Source of the DNA: Casuarius casuarius
Lineage: Eukaryota; Chordata; Aves; Casuariiformes; Casuariidae
DNA length: 64,000 nt
Reading direction: 5' to 3'
Assembly (NCBI GenBank): GCA_003342895.1
Contig: PTFA01000304.1
Span: 434,001-498,000, forward strand
The notes beneath the pieces were generated by a model, which saw nothing but the letters and a program-made list of their open reading frames with translations, was not told where the DNA came from and ran no database searches. A program made the translations under genes and the position numbers. Within the stretch, counting starts at the first letter, position 1. Every line of letters starts with the position of its first letter. Below, in pieces: positions 1-12,100 of this stretch.

Positions 1-2397
1 AATCCAACTGTTTTGTTTTTTTCTCTAGCTAGATCTTTCAGTTAGTCTTAATGATTCAGAACAGAGAATATGTTAAAGGATGTGGGATCAGATTTCCAGA
101 CTGAAGTATATTGGAAAGTCCCATTCCTGTATCAGTAGAATCAATCACTATACACAGAGTAATAAGTAAATCTAAAAGGACATGCTTATTTAGGTGTTCG
201 TGTATTAGAAACATATATAAACATATAAAACACATATATGTATATATGTGTGTATATATGTATACATATATATAACATATAAAACATATATAAACATATA
301 TATGTTTCTAATACATGTATATATTTTTTTTATATATATACACATATATATATTTAATGATTAACAGTTTGGCCAGTTAGCTACCTAAATGCATGATCTG
401 GGCTTTCTGGTTCCTGTACCTATATGATACAGCCAAATGTATCAATCTTGAGACCAACAGAAAAAAAAAAGTCCTAGAAGAATGACATTAGACTGTTTGG
501 ATAGCACAGACCCAAGTCTTCTATTTTTGTTCTTCTGATCCTTCAAAACTGCAGTGTTAGTTGCCAGACTAGATGCTGTGATTAAGTTACTGCTACTGAT
601 TTGTTCACAAGGGAGTAATTCTGTCTGGTTTTGGTCATTAAAATCAGAGGGATGTATGCATACAATATATGTTTCCTATTAAAAGAATTCATCAGACATT
701 CTGCTGCCTCTCACTCTTGAAAGATTAAAGGCTAAATCTTCCACTGACATGAACTCCCATTGAAGTCAGAGGAACTGTGCTGATTGATGCAATGGTGCTT
801 TGATAGTTTTATACTCAAATTCTTCCTGCTTTTTATTTAAACTGAGGGATCCTTTAAACTGCAGCTGCTTTTGTTAGTGTTACAACTTGATATTCTTCTG
901 CATTCTCTGGTGAATACATGTTCAAGATACATATCCACTGAGGACAAAAGGGTCTTGCATGTTCCCTTTCACTGTAATGGGAATAAAAACTGCGGTATTT
1001 TGGATCCCTTCAAACACAAGCAAATACTGATAATTTTGACAGAAAAGAACCATTTCTAAGGCATAGTGAGAGTCAACTGACCAGTCATCTTTCTTTGGTA
1101 TTTGTCTGTTTTGCTTAGAAAAGTCTGTTACTGATAGTAAACAGTACATTGATATTTTTGATAATTTACCTTTATAGAACTGCTACAATATAGGAATAGC
1201 TCTCTCTGAGAGATTTATTTTTCTCCCAGGTTAGACCAGGTTGACTTGTGGGGATGCCTTTTTATTTTCTGTGGATTTTATTATACCTATTGTAGCAAAA
1301 TGATGTCTGTATCCAGTGAAACTGAAAACTATATTCCTTACCATTTGGGGGTGACTTTAATTTTTTTCTGTTTGTGGCTCCTCTTGAGTTTATTTGTTGT
1401 GAGTTTTTCCCTTTTGCAAACTATTGTTTTCTTCTTTTGCTCTGAAATATTTGCAAAAGCACCACCAGGAGCTGCTGAGCTTAACTGTTGAGAATATTGA
1501 AAAAATTGAAAGCACAGGAAAATCCTGAATTACGTTAATTGAGATATTGGAAATCTATACTAAAAAGCATAGCTCCTGAGCTACTCTGAATTTCTCCTAG
1601 AATTTGTGTTAGTTTTTCTAATCACTGTGTCCATCTATTATTATAAAATCAAATTAAAAAACCTCACTGCTTTTGTGTATCTGTTCAGAATTACTGTGTG
1701 TACCGTTGTATTCTTTTCATTATACGGAAAGTAAGCTTACTCTTACAAAGATGTTCTAGGATCTGTACGGATAGACTAGTCTAGCTTCATTTAACATAAA
1801 AAAGAAAAGCTTCCCAGCTTTAGAAACACCTTAGAGAGTTTAATGCAATTTGGTTTTGATGACTTTTCGGTCTGTCTTTATGAAGGATTTTCATTATTGC
1901 TTCAAATCTTAAAAAATAGAAAATAGAAAAAGAATACAAAAGAAAAAAGAGCAAGCTCTGATACATAGTCTATCTTTGACTTTGAATATCTCCAAGTATA
2001 ATAGATACTTGATCTTAACTGTCTCCAAAGTTCTACTCTAATGCAAATACTAATTTTAAATGAAAGCAGTGAAATAAATATGCTGTTACAGAAGACTAAA
2101 TACCCCAAGGGGAAAACTTAAGAAACAGAAATTACACTTTTCTAGCTAAACAGTATTCCTACTTAAATTCTCAAGCAAAAGAAACTTAAATACTCCCACA
2201 AAAGTATGTACAGCTCATGCACCGAATGACTAGATAACTAGTCCTATAAAGACGTAACGTGTAAACTCTGTACCCACAAATGCCTGTATATGGCCATGAA
2301 TACATTTTTGATAATTAGCTCATATTTTTGTAATAAAAGAGGGTTTTTTTAGGCAATTATACCATCTTCAGAAAGGGAACAGGATTAATAATGTTAC
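1..2397. other. Non-coding sequence 3' of the large ZNF831 exon
   Basis: No convincing exon is visible on either strand. Because the ZNF831 exon ends in a splice donor at its 3' side, this stretch should be the beginning of the following ZNF831 intron. The later exons lie here unrecognised or beyond the left edge. Short open frames on both strands lack family resemblance. The one striking structure is the AT-rich palindrome near 201-315. Confidence 0.6.
201..315. repeat. AT-rich inverted repeat with TA/TG microsatellite core
   Basis: The arms at 201-219 (TGTATTAGAAACATATATA) and 297-315 are perfect reverse complements of 19 bases. The roughly 77 bases between them are alternating TATA/CATA/TGTG steps. 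The whole unit can fold as a hairpin or cruciform. It could be a small palindromic element or an expanded microsatellite; no target-site duplication is obvious. Confidence 0.7.
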
Positions 2398-5300
2398 CTC
2401 CTGCATGTGTTGTCCTTTAGAAAAGGATGAAACCAGTGTTTTTAAACTCCTGTTTGTTAAGCCATAGGCCACAGTCTTGCTAATATTTTTCATTTTGAAA
2501 AAAGAAATATCGTATTTTGATAGTGTGCATTCATCACTAGATTCCTTGTCACAGATGTGCATGGAGGAATAAGCAGAGTCTGCATTCCCTTTCTGCTCAG
2601 CAGGCAGAGGAAGGCTTCTTGTTAAACAACACCAAGTCAATCGAGGTTCAGCATTCAATGATGGGAAGGTGCTCTTTGTGCTCGATACTGTTAAACTTCC
2701 GGAGTAGCAAGTCAAACTATTGTGGGGAAGTGCTGGCAATTCTTTACAGTGAGTAGTGTGGCAATAAAAAGTGCCAAAAGAATGGCAAAAATAAGTAGAG
2801 CTGTCTGTTGAGCTCTGAGAATGCTCCACATCCTGCAGCGCTGGTGAAAGGTCCTTAAGGATGCACGGACTGCCGCCTGTGCCCCATGCCAGGATCGCTT
2901 GCTCTGGGGTCTTGCTGGAAGCTGCCCTGTGGCCTGACGTCATCACCAGAGAGTTGCTGCCTGAGCAAAGGTGATGTAAAACCCTCTTTTCTTCTTTGAT
3001 ATCCGCTGATATGAAAAAGCCACTTGTATACATAGAAGTAAAACATATTTTCTTTTTGGGAGTCTGTGCAGAAGAAGTAGTTACGCTTATCCACTTGTCT
3101 TCAGTTTGCCTTTGATAATTTAATTTATTTTTGTTGTATTTGTTTTTCCAAGCATCTTTTATCATTTCCTTCTGCCTGAAGTTTTGGTTATAAAAGGTGT
3201 TATCTACTGTCGTTAAGATACTTGTGGTGTCTGAGTTGACTGGTGAACAAAACGCTGGAGTTTTCCAGTTTGCCTGTACGTTCCATCGTAGCTCGGCTCT
3301 GCTGGCTTTTTGTCTCACTCCAAATTTTAAAGGGGACCAAAACACGTCATTAGAATCAGAACTGAGTGATCTGCTGCTGGAAGAGCAGGGGGGGCTGGCG
3401 AAGGTGTCTGTCACAGACACAGATGGTGTAATCTGTTCTGATCTAAGCAGAAGTGACAGATCTGAGGATCTCTTGTCTCGTGGCAATTTAAGGATATATT
3501 TTGGAGAAAAGGCATTTTGCTGTGGGACTGGAGTTAACTGACCAGATTGCAGATGATGAATTTTGGCAGATATATCAACAACACTGTCACTGAAAAGTGG
3601 TACTTTTCCTTTTGTTTTCACAAGATGTGTTTTGACATCTTTATCTGTTGCATTGTGCAAGGCGAAAGAATTGCAATCACTTCCCCTTAACTCAGGCCCC
3701 AGAAATCCCACAAATGAAGCTGTTGAGATCCCTGCTGAATGTGAAAGGTTACTGTCACTGTAATTAACAGGGTTTGTGGGGAGTCCGATTGTTTTCATAT
3801 ATTCCGCGCTCTCAGCACCTCCAGAGGTGCTCATTTTTTGTTCTGCTTTACCTGAGAGTTTCATTGGCGCTGTGGAAAGACACTGAGCGAGACTGCAAGA
3901 GACTCCCTCCGTTTCGTCTATCGCATTCTTTTCATTACTGGGCCTGGACTTTAAAATAATGTTTTCTTTCCTTTCCACTTCTACTTTTGGCTTTTTTCTT
4001 TCTGATGGTAAGTTCTGAGATTTCCCTGAGGCTTCTCTATTGCTGTTGCAATGGACCCACAGGGATGTCAGGGCATGCTGGCCGGTTTCCTTATTCCTGT
4101 GATGGTTTCCATAATTGTTTGAAGTACTTTTACACTCTGATTCAAATGGACTGGCTTCTTTCCCAGATTCTTGTGAATCTTCCCAATTGCTACTCTGTAC
4201 TGGCAAGCAGTCATCATTCATTACGCTGCTGTTCAGCCGACACGGTGTATTTTGAAGCCTGAGCTCACAACTGCTCAGCGCTTGTAATGTGTTGTTGCCA
4301 CCTGTGTTTGTATCTGTGTCACTGCCACTGAGGTCTCGGGAAGTTTTGCTCATTGCTGTATGTGCACCAGCATTTACCGAATGTGATGTTTCCATTACGT
4401 AGGTTAAACCGTCTGCAGTTTCCTCCGAGGACACGTTCTGTAGAGCAGGATTACCATTAGGACAGGTTTCTGATTTAACAGTGCTTAAATCTGCTGTCAC
4501 GAGGGAGGAAAGACTGTCACTTAAAGAGCTCCTGCCATTTCTTTCCTGGGTAATTTCAGTACCACTGGCTGATTCCTTTGAATCAGGAGTGAAGCCTGTA
4601 ATATCTGTAGTCTTATTCCCCCTTTGTTTCATTTTCTTGGCGTTTTGACTGCTTTTCATTTTTTGGTAGATTTTCTTAAATGTTTCATCTCCATACATTT
4701 GCCATTTTTCTTCAGAGAACATCTTTAATTTCCTTTGATTTTGTTTCTTATTTTTAGCACTTACTACTTCTCCTCCAGCCCCAAGCTTTTTACTCCCTTG
4801 CACCTCCTCAGAGGGAGGATAATCAGCTACGTTACTTAGCGGCAGATCATCCACTGCTGTTTGTCTGACGAGTGCTCGGGGATGGCTGCTAGGAAAATCC
4901 ACCGAATTTGCAGCAAGATTGTTGCTAGGCACCAAACTAGAAGAGCTTGTAGTTACAGACTGCTTAGTAAGGGAAAGGGGGGTTGAGCAACCTGCTTTGT
5001 CATGTACCGTTCTGGTGCCCTCCACAAAGGGCAGAGAGTTGCTTCTTGTAACAGGCACAGAGTCTACCGTTGTGGAGAACTGGGTGGGGACTGAATGGAA
5101 AAACAACGGCTTGCCTTTTTCGAGGGGTGCAAAGGTAGATTTTGCTGAGCAAAGGGAAAGATTCTTTCTCCTATTTACATCAAAAGTTCTGATGTCAAAA
5201 TGGAAGGAGTCTTTGTATGTATAAGGCATTGGCAGATCGATGCTTCCCTGTTTAGAGAGGACAGTTTTTCTGGGCCTAACGTTATCTAACTGGGTATCAT

Positions 5301-6624
5301 CCACCACACTCTTGTTATGAGAAATAAGTTTTGAGATGTGTTCTTCCAGCCTCTTTTTCTCTAGCATTAGGGCTGTCGCTTTCTCAGCTGAATCTAGCTT
5401 TGCACTGCTTCCGGCTGTGCACCTTAAGCTGCTGAAGGCAGTTTCACTTTCCAGTTCAGTGCTGTGTTCATAGAGACTATGCAGCGGGCTGGATGATGGC
5501 ATCTGTTGTTCTGTACTGTCCGAGCGTGACAGATACCCTGAGTCAGTGCTCTCACACTTCTTTAGTTTGCAGTCCAATGGCTTGTAATCCCACTGTTTGT
5601 CCGAATAGGTTGCTTGCTGCCTTTGCAACTGGAGGTGCTTACTGGCAGCTGGAGTTCTTTGCTCCTGTATCTTCTTTCTCTGGGGCTGAGCACATTGCAG
5701 AACCACTGGAGATGGTAAAGATTCTTTCTCAGGAACCTCTTGATTAATCTTGGAACTAAAGGACTGATTAGTTCTTATGTGATTTTCTGAAGCAAATGAT
5801 GATTCGCTTGTTGCTGGCAGTGGAAGGTCACTGAAAAGCTTCTTAGTGTCTTTTACAACACTCGTCTCTGAATTTACTTGTTTAATCTGTATCCTCTCAT
5901 CTTCACGGGTACTACTGTGTAGTTTGGTGCCTTGGTGTGATGTGACACTCTCTGTTGCTTTCTCATTTTGCTCCAATGTGCCACTGTTGTCAGAGTCTGA
6001 GGGTAGTCTGGTATTGTTGACGTGTGTTTGTGTTCGTCGGTGTTTATACAAATTACTTTGAGTTTTAAATGCAATACCACAAGTGGTGCATGGAAAGGGC
6101 CTCTCTCCTGTGTGAGAGCGAATATGTTTCTCAAGGACACTTGGCTTCAAACAGTCTCGTCCACAGTGTTTACAGATGTATTTCCCAGCATTTTTTGATT
6201 TCCCTGGGTTTCCAATAGATGCATTTACACAAGAATTTGGTGACAATAAAACTGGTAAAGTGCTCACTATGTTTAATGTTAGAGTTTGCCCAAGTTGTTT
6301 TTGAAAAACTGATTGAGGCTGATCTGTCCTTTCTGAAGGAACAAGTGGATTCAGGATTAGAGGTATGTTACTGCTGTCTAGATTTACACAGCTTCTGCCA
6401 GTCACTGCCTGACTGTTTGGCTGAAAGCATCCTGGCTGGAGAGGCTGATACAGCGGTATGGTGAGGGCTTTCAGATAGACAGGCTGTGCCAGTGCTGGCT
6501 CCCGCCGGGGAGTCGCGCTGCTCTGGCTGCGGCCGGACGAACCCTGTGCAGGCTGGAGAGACGAGGCTGGAACTGGCTGCTCTGCTAGTGCAGCTGTACA
6601 ACAGGAATGCTGCTGTGCCTCCAT
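2398..6624 (-). CDS. ZNF831: ZNF831, zinc finger protein 831 (large exon, partial gene)
   Basis: This is one uninterrupted exon of 1,409 codons on the minus strand. The protein is a nuclear C2H2 factor that I recognise as ZNF831 from the finger block and its flanks. Finger 1 has C151, C154, H167 and H171. A TGERPF linker follows, then finger 2 with C179, C182, H195 and H201. Upstream is a segment typical of the family near 49-61 ([13 protein letters not shown]). The rest is Ser-rich and probably disordered, with islands that look conserved: near 460-490 ([13 protein letters not shown]), near 630-660 ([20 protein letters not shown]), near 1275-1294 ([13 protein letters not shown]) and near 1325-1343 (RLTWCC...LPLPAEQK). 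The frame stays open to a stop at 2368, but a donor (GAG|GTAACA) at 2398/2397 makes the last nine codons intronic. Human ZNF831 is longer (about 1,677 residues), so further exons are expected to the left. The first ATG after the acceptor is taken as the start. Its DNA targets are not readable from sequence. Confidence 0.93.
6022..6174 (-). other. ZNF831: ZNF831 C2H2 zinc-finger pair
   Basis: Codons 151-201 of ZNF831 hold two adjacent fingers joined by a canonical TGERPF linker. Finger 2 has an unusual five-residue spacing between its histidines (H195-x5-H201). Both cysteine and histidine pairs are intact, so the DNA-binding unit looks functional. Confidence 0.9.
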
Positions 6625-6675
6625 TTCGAAGATAATCTACCACATATTCATGTATCTGTAGGGGAAAAAAAAACA
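6625..6675 (-). other. ZNF831: 5' leader and splice acceptor of the ZNF831 coding exon
   Basis: Read on the minus strand, a run of T then CCCCTACAG ends at 6656. This is a good polypyrimidine tract and AG acceptor. The exon would begin at 6655 and carry 31 untranslated bases before the ATG at 6624. An upstream non-coding exon is therefore expected. Confidence 0.7.
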
Positions 6676-7228
6676 GGGAAGAATCCTCAGCTAGCTAAAT
6701 AAAATAAATGTTTCTTTTTTTATTACTGTGTATAACAATAAGCCAACCACTGGACTGGGAAAGGTAGCACTTAAGAGTATGGCAGTCTTATATACTTGCA
6801 TTATACAGAAAATAATTACTTCATTCTCCAATTACATTGATTAATCTTTCATTTCTTAGCTAGGGTGGTTTAGTATAGTGTAAAGAATGATAAAGAATGC
6901 ACTTAAAATCTATTGTAAGTACCCACAGAAATAAATCCAAGTATCAAATTTGCAAATGGAAGGTGCTATAAAAACAGCAAATATATTTGTTATATTACTC
7001 TTGGCACCCCACAAATAATGCAGTTTTAATTTTCTGGAACCATATTCACATGACATATTTATATTGTGTTCTTTTAGTTTAATCCAGAAAGCACAACATT
7101 TTGAAAAAATTAAGTGGTACTTAACTTAGCATTTAACACAGATTGGACACAATAATAATTCACTGTCTAAAAATCCTGTAGTCTTGGAAAGTTAAAATTT
7201 AAGGGATTAGTCAGATTTAGTGCTGTTA
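6676..7228. other. ZNF831 5' intron sequence, no feature seen
   Basis: AT-rich sequence directly upstream of the ZNF831 acceptor. No gene, repeat or strong motif is visible. Confidence 0.5.
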
Positions 7229-7425
7229 ACATAGAAACACGGAACAATTCAGGTTGGAAGTACAGTCAGCTCTGTGGTCAGGATTTTGTCCTGTCTGGTT
7301 TTGAAAAAAGTTGAGAATACAGACTGCAGAACCAGTTTGGGCAACCTGTTGCAAATGCACAACATTATACATGGCTGCATGTAATCTGTGTCCCAGTTTA
7401 AGTAAGCTCAGGCTGAACACACTGC
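7229..7425 (-). repeat. Degenerate CR1-type LINE fragment
   Basis: In plus-strand reading the segment goes from a CATAGAA-like tail through TTCAGGTTGGAAG, then GTCCTGTCTGGTTTTGAA and TTTGGGCAACCTGTTGC. This is the order of the 3' end of avian CR1 elements in reverse complement. It is strongly diverged, so an old insertion. The match is from memory of CR1, not from an alignment. Confidence 0.55.
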
Positions 7426-8766
7426 CACAGCTGATGTAACACGAATATGCGGAAACAAAAGGAAACTAATGTCCTGTTTTACCAGTAAGGTTTATGTAAA
7501 TACGTATAAAGTAGAACAGATGTATCTTAACAAAATAGTCAGATAATTTAAAGCTGTCTTTTGTATTTTAGCCCAAATTTATTTCGTCTAATTAAAGGGA
7601 ATGCTATGGCATACTGTTTATTTTTAGATATCTTAAATCCCAGCTTGAAACGTTTTGTAGGTGCAGTTTTTGGAAGAAGTGAAGCCATTCTTATGAAAAT
7701 CTGTCCAACATATTCAGGTTTGGTGCTGGTCCAGACTACTTTTTATTTTAACAAAACTTTAGCTAGTCTTTTTTTTCCTTAGAAACAAACTCAGAAATTA
7801 TCAAAATAAGATAGTTGAAAATTACTTTTGAAAGAGATGATATAGACAGCCGTGTAATCTCTTGTAATTATAGTTTGTGTGAAAATTAGAAGGCAATCTG
7901 TGAATGTTTATTCAAAATGTTATTCAGCTATATTCACAACTCTCTATCTATTGGCTGTTAAGAATAATAGCCTGTTCTTGTGCAAACAGTCACAAAAAGC
8001 ACATTTGAACTAACGTAATCAGTGGCTAAATGTCAAATCTGCAATTTGCTGCCTTACTGCATAGTCAGTGGTGGTCTTTCTATTCCCTTCTTGGATCATT
8101 TTAACCATTACTGGAAACAGTAAACACTCTCCTCAAAAGTGTTGCTGGAAATTTGGACTAGAGCCATGTGACACGCACCCTATGTCAATTCTGTTACCAT
8201 TATTTAAAGTAATATCTCTGTTTATATATAGAGTTACTGAAGAAATTTGTGGAAAAAAATAAGAGAATTTTGCAAATAATTCATATAAAGGAGAAATAGC
8301 AATCTCAGTGAAATTATTGGTTTTTAAACATTCCTCAATTACTGTTGAAGCAGCTGATAAGGCAAAGATCCAAGAGAAGTTCAGTTACTTCCTAACTGTC
8401 TCACTCACATGTCACATGAAAAAATGGGGAAGCTGTGGAAATAACTTTTTATTAATGACAGGAGAACACAGGTTAAGGTTAATGGGTTATGTGCTCAGTA
8501 ATAAATGTAATTAGTATCTTAATCAATAGACTAGGAATTTGGGTTGTTTTCATATTAAATGTATGCACCACTGAAAGAGCAAACCTCTAGGTTAACACTC
8601 TTCTGCAAATGAAAAGGTTTTGCACATTAGGATATTGCCTTTAATCACACTGTAGAGGGCCTATAATCCGATGGTGAAGGATGGTTTAAATTATGTTTTT
8701 CCTTATGTGTAGCTCACAAAACAACTGTAAATATTTGCCTTCTTGAGCAAAGAAAAAACAACGTAC
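7426..8766. other. Non-coding sequence, no feature seen
   Basis: AT-rich sequence with only short unconvincing open frames (the longest is 73 codons). No repeat or motif is recognised. Confidence 0.5.
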
Positions 8767-9150
8767 CTAATGCCTGGTACATTTTACTGCACGCTCGCAA
8801 CCTGCACCACTTCTGGAAGTTGTGTCGCTGGCTAGTAACTCACGTTTCACAGCCACGGCTCCTTCCAGTTCCGCCCTGATCTAACCCATTTGCTTACACA
8901 CAAAGTGGAAAAGAGAAGGCAAAACTAGCGATGCAGCCCCTCAGGTGTGTTCTCTGACCTTCCTTCTGGTCTCGAGCAAGGACAGGAGAGTCGCACTGTG
9001 CAGGAAGTGCCACGACAGCCCTGCTGCTGATCCACTGAAGTAGCGAGAAGCTTGCCACCAACTGCAGTGAGCTCTGGGTTAGACCATTTATGAAACAGAG
9101 ACCACCGCCTCGTGGGATTCTCCTTCTTCACTCAAAGATCTTAATTAACC
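8767..9150 (-). other. CpG-retaining patch; candidate upstream non-coding exon of ZNF831
   Basis: Base composition shifts to higher GC, with many CpG dinucleotides kept, unlike the AT-rich flanks. On the minus strand the patch ends in a good donor (TTAG|GTACGT at 8767/8766), about 2.1 kb upstream of the ZNF831 acceptor at 6656. This arrangement fits a 5' untranslated exon or alternative promoter of ZNF831. No TATA box or long open frame supports it, so this is inference. Confidence 0.3.
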
Positions 9151-12100
9151 GTAATAAAAATCCCAGAAAACACAACCTGCAAAATGAACAGATCCACACA
9201 CAGCAATATGTTACATTTTGCCTCTTCACTTCTTTCTCATGGATTTTGTAAATTAAACGCAGTTACCAAGCATGGATTTTTCTTGTCCACTTTACAGATT
9301 TCCGCATGGAACAGTGATTTAAGTGGCTTTATAATATAGGTATTGACTATATTGATAAGAGAATGTTAAAAGAATATGGCTTATAAAGGGAATTAAGTCA
9401 TTATCCTTCCTGTGCAGTGTGGTTAGCACTACAGGATTAGAGTGGATTTCTCTAATTTGCAAAATGAGAATATGGACATTTCAAGACCGTTTAAGCTGTT
9501 CTTTAAGCCATACAGTCACCTTTATATAGCAATTCAGCTACTGTAAATTTGACTGATAGGTAGATACTGTGATAACAGGAGCACTGAAAATACCAGGCAT
9601 TGTACAGACATAAAGCATAATATTTGCAGAAAAAACACATGTAATAGCCACACATAATTTATCTGCACAGCGCAGATAAATTGCAGTTGTAGTTGCAATA
9701 AAAACAGGAGCAAGTGATAAGGCATGAGACAACGGTACTCATAAAGTAAGCATGCTGTTGTTTTTCTAAAGATGTGAAAATAACTAAAAGTTGAGGAAAA
9801 AAGATATGTTCAGGAGATAAGATGCGAAGAGGGTGAGGGAACGCTATGTGGCTAAAGCATCTAACAACTAAACCACAACAGATGAACCCGATCACAAGGA
9901 AGAAAAGGAATTTGAGCTCCCCTCCTTCCTCTGGAGAAGTGTGGAACTGAGTAATTATGTGTCAACCACGATAAGCCTGCTCCAGCGTCACAAAGCACGT
10001 TCTCTCTTTGAACACCCACTTTGTATGTACAGCTGATGGGTACTTCAAGGCCAGCCTGTAAGTTAGTAAGACTTATCATGGACAGATGTTTTAAATATGA
10101 ATCCTGTAGTTCCAAAGTACCAGAATATCTTGTGTAATTTCACATACAGGGCCCAAAATACAGTACAATCCTGAGAATAGTTTCAGTGCTCTGTAATGTT
10201 CCATATGGAAAAATCAGGATTTTTTTCATGTTAATGACAAGCTAATGGCTACAGAAAATTTAAAGGAAATTTTAGCTAATGCTTAACAATTAAGCTGAAC
10301 TATGATAAACAAGTTTCATAATTTTAATATTTTAATAATATATTTTGACCAGCTGTGGTAGTTTGCTGCTTTTCACAGCAAGTGATACTTTGCTGTGAAA
10401 CATACTCTCTTTATAAGCGAGTCTTCTGTGCCTTGTATTCTGATGTGGTGAATAAGATCATACTTTCCACATCTGTAGTTTCTCTACAGAAAAAGCCACT
10501 ATATTTCTTTACACATTGACAAAAATAGCTTTTCTCAAATTACTTCTACTCCAAGGCTAATTCTGGATAGTCCTTGCCTAAAACAGAAAATCTTCCTTTG
10601 TTGATTATCCCCTAAGTTCTGTTACTATCTCCTACATGATGTTCTGAGCTCAGTTTGCTCTGAAGTAACTTGTAGCATTGACCTACTAGTGGAAAAAATG
10701 AATCCTACTTAGACAAGGAAAGTTTTGCAATTAACAAAACTAAAAGCAGGATTTGGCCTGTCCAGAATTTTTTCAGTGAGTTTCTTCAGTTATTAGAAAG
10801 TTATCATAAATGGTCAATAAAATTCCATTGAAATGCAATTATTTTGTCCCTCATTTGAATTATACTTTCAGGTACCCAGCATAGGTAAGTCTGTGTAACA
10901 CAGTCAAGTCAATGGAGTAGTTTCAGATGACAAATCAACATAACAGAACCTGTCTTATTCTGTTAACCAGTATAAGCAATACAATTTAAATCTAATGTGT
11001 TCCCCTTTCCTGTATAAATTTATTCTTTATCACACATGTATTTTATAAAGCTTACTTCATTTTATCAGCACTGTTGTAAGAATCTCAGATTATACTACCA
11101 AAAGATTTTTTTTTGTCTTCTGCATGTCACATGTAATCACACTATTAACTGTCCATCGTTATTACTAAAAACATTCAAGGAACATGTAACAACAAATTTC
11201 CTGTGCTTGTATATAACTTTTTCGACACCACTGTGAAGAGCATCATAGTCTTTAAGTAGATGCAGTGCTCGATCTCCTTATTTTACATGTCCAGACACAA
11301 TACAGTTAGTTTATTTTTGTAACCATACAGAAGCAGCTTTTTGACATTCTGTACATAAATAATGTACTATATTGTACTAGAAATCTTTGCCTTTTTAAAA
11401 AGTTTTCAGTGATTCCTACCTCAGATATAATACTGTAGAGCATACAGAAGAGGAATTCTCTTTTGTCTATAAATAATTTCAGTTCACATACCGTTTATTG
11501 AGCCAGCCATTTCAGTAAAAGTCTCATTTCTGTCAATACCTGATGCAAGCAGAGAGAGAAACAAGGGCAAAGACTTAAAAGATCAGAAATAGGAAGTTGT
11601 TTCTCTTTTTTACCTTGTGTCATAGTAACAACCTTCAGAAAACAGGAAGAGATAAAACTGAAGAAAATAAAGCAGCATTTCAGTTTCTTCCTGTCAGTTA
11701 TCATTATTCATCTAGCAACCTATAAACAGAATCAGCTGTCTTTGAAATGTAGGCATTTTGTACACTGCTTTATCAATTGCATCATTCAGTGAAATATACT
11801 GAAGTGATACAGCGGTAGAAATATTCTCTTTACACCCCTAAAGGTAATTTGCTTGTAACTTTATAAAATACGTAGTAAAAATAGCTCTTAAAACATGTTG
11901 GAAAAGAAAACAATGGAGGTGGGAAGACACTTGCTAGATATGAAATGCCAGACTTTTACAGAGTGGGTATAATCCACCAGGTTCTAATGGTGCCTTGCAA
12001 TGGGGTAGAAAGCAGTAACCAGGAGGCAAAATGCTTCAACAATGCTAGAAACAAGTGTTTAGGTCACTCTTAACATACCTCCCCAGATTTGTGAGAAACT

